Counted from the first letter of the stretch, positions 1 through 5,463 are shown. The stretch is 5,506 bases of DNA from DASSKW01 sp035690065 (GCA_035690065.1 DASSKW010000032.1:1-5506), one strand, 5' to 3'. Notes: a model not told the origin generated them from the letters alone. Program-made: numbers and translations.

Positions 1-59
1 AAAATCTGATAATCAATCCAGCGTGAAGTTCGATCAAGTGCGGGAATTTACAACTCAGA

Positions 60-89
60 AACAAAAGGCGCCTTGCGGCGCCTTTTGTT
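60..89 (-). terminator. Intrinsic terminator of ahcY
   Basis: A perfect 13-bp inverted repeat (arms 60-72 and 77-89, four-base loop 73-76) with a GGCGCC core and A/T-rich outer arms lies 25 bp beyond the ahcY stop codon. Read on the minus strand, the stem's closing TTTTGTT runs into TCTG, giving a short U-rich tail. The arms are A/T-rich at both ends, so it could also stop plus-strand transcription entering from the right. It ends the metK-ahcY unit; no metF follows ahcY within the window. Confidence 0.9.
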
Positions 90-114
90 GTAACACGTCA
101 GTGTTCCTATTGCT

Positions 115-1530
115 TCAGTACCGGTAATGATCCGACTTGTATGGCCCGTTCACATCCACGCTGATGTACTTGGCCTGTTTCGGGGTGAGCTGGGTTAAAT
201 GTACACCGATACGTTCCAGATGCAGGCGCGCGACTTTCTCATCGAGGTGCTTCGGCAGCACATACACCTTGTTTTCGTATTTTGCACGATGCACGAACAA
301 CTCGATCTGTGCCAGCACCTGGTTGGTGAAGGAGTTTGACATCACGAAACTCGGATGGCCGGTGGCGCAACCCAGGTTCACGAGGCGACCTTCCGCCAGC
401 AGGATGATGCGATGGCCGTCCGGGAAGATGATGTGATCGACCTGCGGCTTGATGTTTTCCCACTGGTATTGGCGCAGCGACGACACCTGGATCTCCGAAT
501 CGAAGTGACCGATGTTGCAGACGATGGCGTTGTGTTTCATCTTCGCCATGTGGTCGTGCGTGATCACGTCCACGTTGCCGGTGGTGGTCACGAAGATGTC
601 ACCCATGCCGGCGGCTTCATCCATGGTCACCACGCGGTAGCCTTCCATCGCCGCCTGCAACGCGCAGATCGGATCGATCTCGGTCACCCACACTGTGGCA
701 CCGAGCCCGCCCAGCGACTGCGCGCAACCCTTGCCGACGTCACCGTATCCCGCGATCACTGCGATCTTGCCTGCGATCATCACGTCGGTGGCGCGTTTGA
801 TGCCATCCACCAGCGATTCGCGGCAGCCGTACAGGTTGTCGAACTTGGATTTGGTCACCGAATCATTCACGTTGATGGCCGGGAACGGCAGGCTGCCAGC
901 TTTCTGCATCTCGTACAGACGATGCACGCCGGTGGTGGTCTCTTCGGTCACACCTTTTATATTGGCGAGGATCTTCGAGTAGAAACCCGGTTTGGTGTCG
1001 AGACGCTTTCTGACCGCCTTGAACAACGCGGTCTCTTCTTCGTTCTCGGGATTCGCGATCACGGACGGATCTTTTTCGGCTTTCGCCCCGAGGATCACCA
1101 GCAGCGTGGCGTCGCCGCCATCGTCGAGGATCATGTTCGGTGTGCCGCCGTCGGCCCATTCCATGATGCGGTGGGTGTATTCCCAGTATTCATCCAGCGT
1201 CTCGCCTTTATAAGCGAACACCGGCGTGCCACCGGCAGCGATCGCGGCGGCGGCATGGTCCTGGGTGGAATAGATGTTGCAGGAAGCCCAGCGGATGTCG
1301 GCACCGAGTGCTTTCAGCGTCTCGATCAGCATCGCAGTCTGGATGGTCATGTGCAGGGAACCCGCGATGCGGGCGCCTTTCAGCGGCTGCTGCTTTTTAT
1401 ATTCTTCACGCACCGCCATCAGACCGGGCATCTCGGTCTCGGCGATCGCGATCTCCTTGCGGCCCCAGTCGGCAAGCCCGATGTCTTTTACGTGATAATC
1501 ATTACCTTGCTTGTTCACGACAGCGTTCAT
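115..1530 (-). CDS. ahcY: Adenosylhomocysteinase (S-adenosyl-L-homocysteine hydrolase)
   Basis: This cytoplasmic NAD-dependent enzyme reversibly splits S-adenosylhomocysteine into adenosine and homocysteine, relieving product inhibition of methyltransferases. The product is 471 residues, within the usual bacterial size and including the roughly 40-residue insert seen in many bacterial forms. Visible family signatures are GSLHMTIQT (57-65), DDGGD (136-140), EETTTG (196-201), SKFDNLYGCRES (228-239, with the catalytic Lys229/Asp231 pair), the NAD-binding GYGDVGKG (261-268), NIGHFD (339-344), LVNLGCATGHPS (383-394) and the C-terminal KSDHYRY. In that tail Lys465 and Tyr469 match the residues that reach into the neighbouring subunit's NAD site in known tetramers. 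The ATG start has GGAG at 1537-1540, six bases upstream, and gives the expected MNAVVNK N-terminus. It lies downstream of metK and directly behind an SAH riboswitch. The reading frame stays open upstream through the riboswitch, but that part is not ahcY. All key residues are present. Confidence 0.98.
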   Translation of the reverse strand: MNAVVNKQGNDYHVKDIGLADWGRKEIAIAETEMPGLMAVREEYKKQQPLKGARIAGSLHMTIQTAMLIETLKALGADIRWASCNIYSTQDHAAAAIAAGGTPVFAYKGETLDEYWEYTHRIMEWADGGTPNMILDDGGDATLLVILGAKAEKDPSVIANPENEEETALFKAVRKRLDTKPGFYSKILANIKGVTEETTTGVHRLYEMQKAGSLPFPAINVNDSVTKSKFDNLYGCRESLVDGIKRATDVMIAGKIAVIAGYGDVGKGCAQSLGGLGATVWVTEIDPICALQAAMEGYRVVTMDEAAGMGDIFVTTTGNVDVITHDHMAKMKHNAIVCNIGHFDSEIQVSSLRQYQWENIKPQVDHIIFPDGHRIILLAEGRLVNLGCATGHPSFVMSNSFTNQVLAQIELFVHRAKYENKVYVLPKHLDEKVARLHLERIGVHLTQLTPKQAKYISVDVNGPYKSDHYRY

Positions 1531-1550
1531 TATGTGCTCCACAAAATAAA

Positions 1551-1623
1551 CGAGCGCCGTTGAACTGGATGACCCGCGTCCCCAAGCCTGGCCGGACCTT
1601 CCGGCTGCAGCGCTCCTCGGGGG
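1551..1623 (-). promoter_or_regulatory. SAH riboswitch controlling ahcY
   Basis: The 110-bp gap between metK and ahcY carries the conserved SAH aptamer, read on the minus strand. P1 is a 7-bp helix of CCCCGAG (1622-1616) with CUUGGGG (1586-1580), with one G-U pair. P2 is GCCGGA/UCCGGC (1605-1600 with 1596-1591) closing a tiny loop. The conserved GAGGAGCGCUGCA (1618-1606) supplies the 5' strand of P4, and the downstream CAACGGCGCUC (1562-1552) supplies its 3' strand, giving the family's pseudoknot GAGCGC (1615-1610) with GCGCUC (1557-1552). The conserved CCAGG after P2 is also present. In the known family, SAH binding turns on SAH-recycling genes, most often ahcY, which matches this position. 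Identification rests on motif recall and hand pairing, not on a covariance search. Confidence 0.93.
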
Positions 1624-1640
1624 CGAGCCTTGAAAATCGT

Positions 1641-2846
1641 TTAGCCTTTCAAACCTGCTGCTTTGCGCAGTTCCTCGGCCTTGTCGGTCTTCTCCCACGA
1701 GAACGCGGTGAAGTTCTCGCCGTTCTTCAGTTTCACCTGATATGGCGAACGGCCGAAGTGCCCGTACGCGGCGGTGGCCTGATACATCGGATGCACCAGA
1801 TCCAGCATCTTGATGATGCCGTACGGGCGAAGGTCGAAATGCTTGCGGATCAGCTTCTCGATCTTGTCGTCGCTGATCCTGCCGGTGCCGAAGGTGGTCA
1901 CCGAGATCGAAGTCGGCTGCGCCACACCGATGGCGTAACTCACCTGGATCTCGCAGCGGTCGGCGATGCCGGCCGCGACGATGTTCTTGGCCACATAGCG
2001 CGCGGCATAGGCTGCAGAGCGATCCACCTTGGACGGATCCTTGCCGGAGAACGCGCCGCCGCCGTGACGTGCCCAGCCGCCGTAAGTATCGACGATGATC
2101 TTGCGACCGGTCAGGCCGCAGTCGCCCACCGGCCCGCCGATCTCGAATTTGCCGGTCGGGTTGATGTGGAACCTGGTGCCCTTGTGGATCCACTTCGCCG
2201 GCAGGATCGGTTTGATGATGTGTTCCATCACCGCTTCCTTCAGGTCCGACTGCTTCACCGACGGTGCGTGCTGGGTTGAAAGCACCACGGCATCGATGGC
2301 CACTGCCTTGCCGTCTTCGTAACGCAGCGTCACCTGGCTCTTGGCGTCCGGGCGCAGCCAGGGCAACAGGTTCTTCTTGTTCTTGCGAACTTTCGCCTGC
2401 TGCTCCACCAGCCGGTGCGCGTAATGGATCGCGGCCGGCATCATGTCGCGGGTCTCGTTGGTGGCGTAACCGAACATCAGACCCTGATCGCCGGCGCCCT
2501 GGTTCTCGGGCTTGCCGCGGTCCACGCCCTGATTGATATCGGGCGACTGCTTGCCGATCACGTTGAGGATGCCGCAGGTCTGGCCGTCGAAGCCCACCTC
2601 GGAAGACGTATAGCCGATATCGCAGATGACCTTGCGGACCAGATGCTCCAGGTCCACCCAAGCGCTGGTCGTGACCTCGCCGGCCACGATCGCCACGCCG
2701 GTCTTGACCATGGTCTCGCAAGCCACGCGGGCGTGCTTGTCCTGGGTCAGGATCGCATCCAGCACCGCATCCGAGATCTGGTCCGCGACCTTGTCCGGGT
2801 GGCCTTCAGACACGGATTCCGAGGTAAACAGGTAATTCTGGGACAT
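1641..2846 (-). CDS. metK: S-adenosylmethionine synthase (methionine adenosyltransferase)
   Basis: This cytoplasmic enzyme makes S-adenosylmethionine from methionine and ATP, releasing phosphate and pyrophosphate. The 401-residue product is slightly longer than E. coli MetK. The N-terminal domain opens with LFTSESVSEGHPDK (6-19, with the catalytic His16 and metal-binding Asp18). GAGDQGLMFGYA (117-128) is the family signature around the active-site loop. GGGAFSGKD (262-270) is the P-loop-like signature, followed by KVDRSAAYAARYVAKN. Residue 258 is Trp in DTYGGW, where E. coli has Met; Trp is known elsewhere in the family. The ATG at 2846 is preferred because AAGGAG at 2856-2861 lies nine bases upstream; an in-frame GTG at 2852 would sit only three bases from it. 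It is the first gene of a unit with ahcY 110 bp downstream, so synthesis of the methyl donor and disposal of its by-product are linked. Confidence 0.98.
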   Translation of the reverse strand: MSQNYLFTSESVSEGHPDKVADQISDAVLDAILTQDKHARVACETMVKTGVAIVAGEVTTSAWVDLEHLVRKVICDIGYTSSEVGFDGQTCGILNVIGKQSPDINQGVDRGKPENQGAGDQGLMFGYATNETRDMMPAAIHYAHRLVEQQAKVRKNKKNLLPWLRPDAKSQVTLRYEDGKAVAIDAVVLSTQHAPSVKQSDLKEAVMEHIIKPILPAKWIHKGTRFHINPTGKFEIGGPVGDCGLTGRKIIVDTYGGWARHGGGAFSGKDPSKVDRSAAYAARYVAKNIVAAGIADRCEIQVSYAIGVAQPTSISVTTFGTGRISDDKIEKLIRKHFDLRPYGIIKMLDLVHPMYQATAAYGHFGRSPYQVKLKNGENFTAFSWEKTDKAEELRKAAGLKG

Positions 2847-2855
2847 CGACACAGG

Positions 2856-2874
2856 CTCCTTGGGGGCTGCCCAA
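2856..2874 (-). promoter_or_regulatory. metK ribosome binding site with adjoining leader hairpin
   Basis: AAGGAG (2861-2856 on the minus strand) is a strong Shine-Dalgarno sequence that fixes the metK start at 2846. Its first two bases form the end of a 5-bp hairpin, TTGGG (2874-2870) with CCCAA (2864-2860), with loop CAGCC. The hairpin could modestly affect ribosome access. The leader is only about 45-50 nt if the candidate promoter is right, too short for a SAM-I aptamer, and no known SAM riboswitch was recognised. Confidence 0.6.
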
Positions 2875-2904
2875 CGGCTCTAAAAAAGGGGGTAGTAGTT
2901 TACC

Positions 2905-2933
2905 GATATAGTCTGATTTTCGCGAACCCTCAA
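2905..2933 (-). promoter_or_regulatory. Candidate sigma-70 promoter of metK
   Basis: On the minus strand TTGAGG (2933-2928) and TATATC (2910-2905) are separated by exactly 17 bases. Each hexamer matches four of six consensus positions. Transcription would start near 2898, giving a leader of about 50 nt to the metK ATG. This is the best-placed pair in the divergent gap between metK and the plus-strand gene at 3027. It is a pattern call only. Confidence 0.5.
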
Positions 2934-3026
2934 ATTAAGCCACACCGGAGTCGCTGGCCCATACGTCACAAGCCTGCGCCTGGATTCAGGTTATGCTTAG
3001 GGCGCACTCGATAAAAGGGCCGAGGG

Positions 3027-3722
3027 ATGGAGTCTCAAGCAGCCGTATTTCGTAATTCAGGTCTGACGATCTTCAGAATGATAACTGGTTATTTGAAACC
3101 GGTTGCCGTGTTCGGTGCGCTGTCCGCCAGCTTGATGCTAGCGTCCCCGGCAGGTGCCGATGTCACGCCGCAAGCCGCCGAACGCTTCACCCATCTGCTT
3201 GGCGTCAGTCTGGCCAGCGGGATAGATTTCAATGATCTCGCCAAACGCTTCGGTGTCACCCCGGTCATCCAGAACAACGATGCCGAAACACCCGATGCAC
3301 GCGTCTGCTATCGGAGTGCTGACGGCAAAGTGGCCATCGAATTTTTCCATGGCGATATCAATGCCGGATTCACGTTACGCGATGCCTTGGCAAAAGATTC
3401 CCGCTGCCCGGTATCGAAAGCGATAACAGCGAACAAACTCAAGGTCGCGGAACTCAGTCTCGGCATGCTGCGAACCGCGTTCGGAACCCTGCTCAGCAAG
3501 CCGGCCAATACCACACGCAATGGCCTGACCTATCAATTCCAATACGTGTACAGCCTGACGGATGCACAAGTTGCTGCGGCATTGGCCGAAGCGCGCAAGC
3601 AAGGTTACGACAGCGACAAACCCGAAGACCTGCGGCACCGGAATGTCGGAATCTATATCCAGGCCGGATTTAATGGCGAACGCCTCAGTTCGCTGGTCGT
3701 GGATCGGGTGGAGACGAATTAA
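3027..3722 (+). CDS. Exported protein of unknown function with signal peptide
   Basis: The product is 231 residues and I do not recognise the family. Residues 18-44 form a Sec-type signal peptide: a short region with Lys24, a hydrophobic stretch VAVFGALSASLMLA and a signal peptidase I site at Ala42-Gly43-Ala44 before Asp45. The mature part of about 187 residues has no further membrane segment, so it is probably periplasmic. It contains only two cysteines, Cys94 and Cys127, which could form a disulfide. Towards the C-terminus comes LTYQFQYVYSL, then an Ala/Lys-rich helix (VAAALAEARKQG) and a closing strand-like stretch (NVGIYIQAGF...SSLVVDRVE). The start is uncertain. ATG 3027 has AAAGGG (3014-3019) seven bases upstream, while ATG 3078 (residue 18) gives a more typical signal peptide (MITGYLKP...) but has no clear ribosome binding site. 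It is divergent from metK across about 180 bp, with no functional link evident. Confidence 0.8.
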   Translation: MESQAAVFRNSGLTIFRMITGYLKPVAVFGALSASLMLASPAGADVTPQAAERFTHLLGVSLASGIDFNDLAKRFGVTPVIQNNDAETPDARVCYRSADGKVAIEFFHGDINAGFTLRDALAKDSRCPVSKAITANKLKVAELSLGMLRTAFGTLLSKPANTTRNGLTYQFQYVYSLTDAQVAAALAEARKQGYDSDKPEDLRHRNVGIYIQAGFNGERLSSLVVDRVETN

Positions 3723-3909
3723 TCCCAGAATGACGTGCGGGGAGCGCACATGATGGATATCTGCCATTGTTCCAGAGCCGCTGCACACCATTCGCATCGT
3801 TACATTTCCTATCGGCTTTGTTTTGGGCCTGACATTTTCAGTCATACCAATCAAGCTGATACTTGGAAAGAATTTTGGCGAGTTTCGTTTGGTGCTTCTC
3901 TCAACACGG

Positions 3910-3937
3910 ACCGAAACGCCTTAAATTTTGTTTCGGT
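3910..3937. repeat. Perfect 8-bp inverted repeat (hairpin)
   Basis: ACCGAAAC (3910-3917) and GTTTCGGT (3930-3937) are exact reverse complements around a 12-base AT-rich centre. No U-tract follows on either strand, so a standard intrinsic terminator is unlikely. It could be a protein-binding dyad or part of a structured transcript. Confidence 0.5.
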
Positions 3938-3970
3938 GATCGAATTTGCCTCTGCTGGGTAATGTACGGA

Positions 3971-4028
3971 CAGCGCATTTCCCGGCAGGGACGGATAGCC
4001 CGTTTCACCGACGCCTGACAATGCGCTG
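3971..4028. repeat. Perfect 9-bp inverted repeat enclosing a smaller hairpin
   Basis: CAGCGCATT (3971-3979) and AATGCGCTG (4020-4028) are exact reverse complements 40 bases apart. Between them ACGG...CCGT can form a small inner stem. The arrangement could be a structured RNA closed by a 9-bp helix, or the terminal repeats of a degraded tiny element. Neither is established. Confidence 0.45.
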
Positions 4029-4130
4029 GTAATCTCTCCGATTCGGACTATGCTTAAAATTGTTCTTTTAAAGTGTAGTGATGAACAGTATGCGTAGAGT
4101 GGAATAGCGAAGCGGCCGCTCCCTTTTAGG

Positions 4131-4159
4131 CTGGATTCCGGTTTTCACCGGAATGACGG
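4131..4159. repeat. Extragenic palindromic repeat, short copy
   Basis: A 29-bp unit starts with CTGGAT and ends with CCGGAATGACGG. Its core is a perfect 8-bp hairpin, ATTCCGGT (4135-4142) and ACCGGAAT (4147-4154), with loop TTTC. This is the widespread proteobacterial extragenic repeat whose reverse-strand translation gives the familiar 'VIPVKTGIQ'-like peptide. The core resembles the ATTCCC-N8-GGGAAT type of dispersed repeat described in Neisseria. Confidence 0.75.
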
Positions 4160-4186
4160 ATGAGGAAGAAGCAGTTGTTTCAAGAA

Positions 4187-4263
4187 CTGGATCCCCGCCT
4201 CGGCTTTGGCATCCTGCGTCGCTCTGCCGTCTGCATTCATGTAGGCGTTCGCCGGAATGACGG
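4187..4263. repeat. Extragenic repeat, long copy with internal insertion
   Basis: This 77-bp unit begins with the same CTGGAT (4187-4192) and ends with the same 12-mer CCGGAATGACGG (4252-4263) as the short copy 28 bp upstream, in the same orientation. The middle is about 48 bp longer and unrelated to a simple palindrome. The two copies form a tandem array whose 12-mers lie 104 bp apart. It probably belongs to the same dispersed repeat family, as a composite or longer variant. Confidence 0.6.
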
Positions 4264-4379
4264 CATGACCCTGGTTCAGTGTTAACTGACCGAGGTACGG
4301 AAGCTGTGCCGCGATAGCAGTAAGATAAGCGCCTCAGCGACGGACTCTCTGTGGTATTACTTTCATGCTCAGGAACCCT

Positions 4380-4820
4380 ATGCGCAAATCTCTCGTAATC
4401 CTGATCGCAACCCTGTGTGCTGTCGGTGCCTGCACCAAGGCGCCATCCGACCAACCGGTAAAATCAGTCTCGGTATCTGAAACTACCGACAACGGTATCG
4501 GGTATCCGACTGTCCAGGCGGCGTTGACCACCCTCAAGGCCAAACCGGGCGTGAGGATCCGGAATCAACGTGGCTGGACCATGATCGAGGATCAGGAATC
4601 CAAGGATGCTTACGATGTCTGGGCTTTTGCCCCGCAAGGTGATCCCGCCTACCCGGCGGTGGTCAAGCGCGTCATCTACAAACAGGACGGGCAGGTGTTC
4701 ATCAAGATGGCAGCCCTGTGTGAATCCACCCAGACCGCCTGTGATGCGCTGGTTGGTAAGTTCAAGGCGATGAACGACCAGATCAAGGCGGAGATAGTCC
4801 GCCGTACCAGAATGAAGTGA
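4380..4820 (+). CDS. Small lipoprotein of unknown function
   Basis: The 146-residue product starts MRKSLVILIATLCAVGAC. A basic n-region, a hydrophobic core and the lipobox V-G-A-C predict lipidation of Cys18 by signal peptidase II, placing the protein on a membrane facing the periplasm. A Thr/Ser/Pro-rich linker (19-41) follows, then a compact domain of about 100 residues. That domain has RNQRGWTMIED (61-71), DAYDVWAFAP (76-85) and a Cys114/Cys121 pair in ALCESTQTACDAL, likely a disulfide, and ends in a basic helix. I do not recognise the domain. ATG 4380 is chosen because AGGA (4371-4374) lies five bases upstream and the n-region is typical; the in-frame ATG at 4365 lacks a ribosome binding site. 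It lies 117 bp after the extragenic repeats and seems transcribed alone. Confidence 0.82.
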   Translation: MRKSLVILIATLCAVGACTKAPSDQPVKSVSVSETTDNGIGYPTVQAALTTLKAKPGVRIRNQRGWTMIEDQESKDAYDVWAFAPQGDPAYPAVVKRVIYKQDGQVFIKMAALCESTQTACDALVGKFKAMNDQIKAEIVRRTRMK

Positions 4821-4839
4821 GCCGATGTCGAGGCAGGCA

Positions 4840-4859
4840 GGTTTTGCGTCGGTAAAACC
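4840..4859 (+). terminator. Possible weak terminator after the lipoprotein gene
   Basis: GGTTTT (4840-4845) and AAAACC (4854-4859) form a 6-bp stem with an 8-base loop, 20 bp after the stop codon at 4818-4820. Only a short, interrupted T-rich stretch (GTCTTT) follows and the stem is A/T-rich, so termination would be weak at best. Confidence 0.3.
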
Positions 4860-4908
4860 CGTCTTTAACGCCTGGTTTCCGCCATATCCCTGTGACAAAT
4901 ACGTCTTA

Positions 4909-4946
4909 TTTCACCCCCTGAGGGCCATTTCGTAGCTTTCACCCCC
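4909..4946 (+). repeat. Direct repeat TTTCACCCCC upstream of the RRM gene promoter
   Basis: The 10-mer TTTCACCCCC occurs at 4909-4918 and 4937-4946, with starts 28 bp apart. The second copy covers the region where a -35 box would lie for the -10 at 4956-4961. The placement would suit binding of an activator or repressor; no protein is implied by the sequence itself. Confidence 0.45.
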
Positions 4947-4952
4947 CAAAGG

Positions 4953-4961
4953 TGCTATAAA
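4953..4961 (+). promoter_or_regulatory. Extended -10 promoter of the RRM gene
   Basis: TGCTATAAA (4953-4961) combines the TGn extension with a -10 hexamer matching five of six consensus bases. No good -35 hexamer is found at 16-18 bp spacing, which is common for extended -10 promoters. Transcription would begin near 4968, inside the small dyad GCGT-TAT-ACGC (4968-4978), leaving a leader of about 140 nt before the start codon at 5107. Confidence 0.6.
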
Positions 4962-5106
4962 AGCCCGGCGTTATACGCACCGCCTTGAGATAGCCATTGA
5001 GATTCCACTCGTGTTGCCTTCCCTGACTGTAGCGATAACGAACCGAATGTTTCCATCAGAAGCGTTCAAATATGTGTTTTTATATTTCTGAGAGAGAGTT
5101 ATCGCA

Positions 5107-5400
5107 ATGCAACAGAATAAACTGTACGTCGGCAATTTCCCCTATTCCGTGGACGAATCACAATTGCGTGATTTGTTCGGTGAGTACGGTGAGATCACCG
5201 AATTGGCCCTGATCATGGACCGCGACACCGGTCGTCCCAAGGGCTTCGGCTTCATCACGTTCGCCAATCAGGCGGCCGCGGAGAAGGCGCTGGAACTGAA
5301 TGGCAAGGATCTCGGCGGTCGTCCGTTGAAGGTCAATGTCGCTACCGACAAGCCCCGCACTGGCGGCGGCGATCGCGGTGGCAATCGTCCGCGCTGGTAA
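5107..5400 (+). CDS. Single-RRM RNA-binding protein
   Basis: The 97-residue protein is almost entirely one RNA recognition motif. RNP2 is LYVGNF (6-11) and RNP1 is KGFGFITF (45-52), with the RNA-stacking aromatics Tyr7, Phe47 and Phe49 all present. A short basic, Gly/Arg-rich tail follows (TGGGDRGGNRPRW), as in bacterial and cyanobacterial Rbp-type and plant glycine-rich RNA-binding proteins. It should bind single-stranded RNA in the cytoplasm; bacterial relatives are often abundant and some are cold-induced, but its targets cannot be read from sequence. The start gives the standard MxxNKLYVGN opening. The ribosome binding site is only a purine run, AGAGAGAG (5091-5098), eight bases upstream. 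The gene is flanked by its own promoter and terminator, so it appears monocistronic. The leader of about 140 nt suggests post-transcriptional control. Confidence 0.95.
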   Translation: MQQNKLYVGNFPYSVDESQLRDLFGEYGEITELALIMDRDTGRPKGFGFITFANQAAAEKALELNGKDLGGRPLKVNVATDKPRTGGGDRGGNRPRW

Positions 5401-5433
5401 GCCGGCAACGAATCTGACACAAATCAGATGACG

Positions 5434-5463
5434 AAAAGCCCCGCTGCGAAGCGGGGCTTTTTT
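5434..5463 (+). terminator. Strong intrinsic terminator of the RRM gene
   Basis: AAAAGCCCCGCT (5434-5445) and AGCGGGGCTTTT (5450-5461) form a perfect 12-bp stem with loop GCGA, ending in a run of six T (5458-5463) and then ATT. It lies 33 bp after the stop codon. The A-run at the left arm also makes it usable from the opposite strand. Confidence 0.95.

Larger units (their letters stand above)
3723..4379. other. Gap of about 650 bp without a convincing gene
   Basis: No reading frame here looks like a conserved protein. The stretch 3780-3960 is visibly AT-richer than its neighbours. A 70-codon frame (ATG 3750 to TAA 3962) has GGGGAG five bases upstream, but its translation is rich in His, Cys and aromatic residues and resembles no family I know. 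The gap contains two hairpin-forming inverted repeats (3910-3937 and 3971-4028), two extragenic repeats (4131-4263), and a small interrupted dyad at 4273-4291 (TCAGT/ACTGA with flanking GG/CC). TATGCT at 4049-4054 resembles a -10 box but lacks a matching -35. No tRNA or known RNA family was recognised. Confidence 0.6.

Noticed and set aside
1..59. Possible gene end or regulatory site at the left edge
   Set aside because: The stretch is too short and shows no coding frame, repeat or motif that could be supported.
355..1563. A 402-codon plus-strand frame opposite ahcY
   Set aside because: It is an antisense shadow of ahcY, rich in His, Asp, Val and Arg, with no domain. Long antisense frames are expected in GC-rich genes.
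1308..2279. A 323-codon plus-strand frame spanning ahcY, the riboswitch and metK
   Set aside because: It lies opposite two certain genes and a conserved RNA and has no recognisable domain or start signal.
115..2721. An 868-codon open frame that appears to fuse a long N-terminal part to AhcY
   Set aside because: The part upstream of 1530 is metK read in the wrong frame (Arg/Gly-rich, low complexity) plus the riboswitch. AhcY homology begins exactly at MNAVVNK with a good ribosome binding site.
2992..2997. TATGCT as a -10 box for the gene at 3027
   Set aside because: No acceptable -35 hexamer lies 16-18 bp upstream and there is no TGn extension.
2415..3014. A 199-codon plus-strand frame over the metK 5' end
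   Set aside because: It is an antisense shadow of metK that runs into the metK promoter region.
3375..3854. A 159-codon minus-strand frame
   Set aside because: It lies opposite the signal-peptide protein, whose coding evidence is better, and has no family resemblance.
3985..4017. GGGACGGATAGCC resembles part of the c-di-GMP-I (GEMM) riboswitch core
   Set aside because: The flanking tetraloop hairpin and the receptor helix expected downstream are missing, and the match is only a few bases.
4068..4454. A 128-codon minus-strand frame containing SSSVIPVKTGIQ
   Set aside because: That peptide is the familiar spurious translation of the extragenic repeat, so the frame reflects the repeat and not a gene.
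4464..4898. A 144-codon minus-strand frame opposite the lipoprotein gene
   Set aside because: It is an antisense shadow; the plus strand has a ribosome binding site, signal sequence and lipobox.
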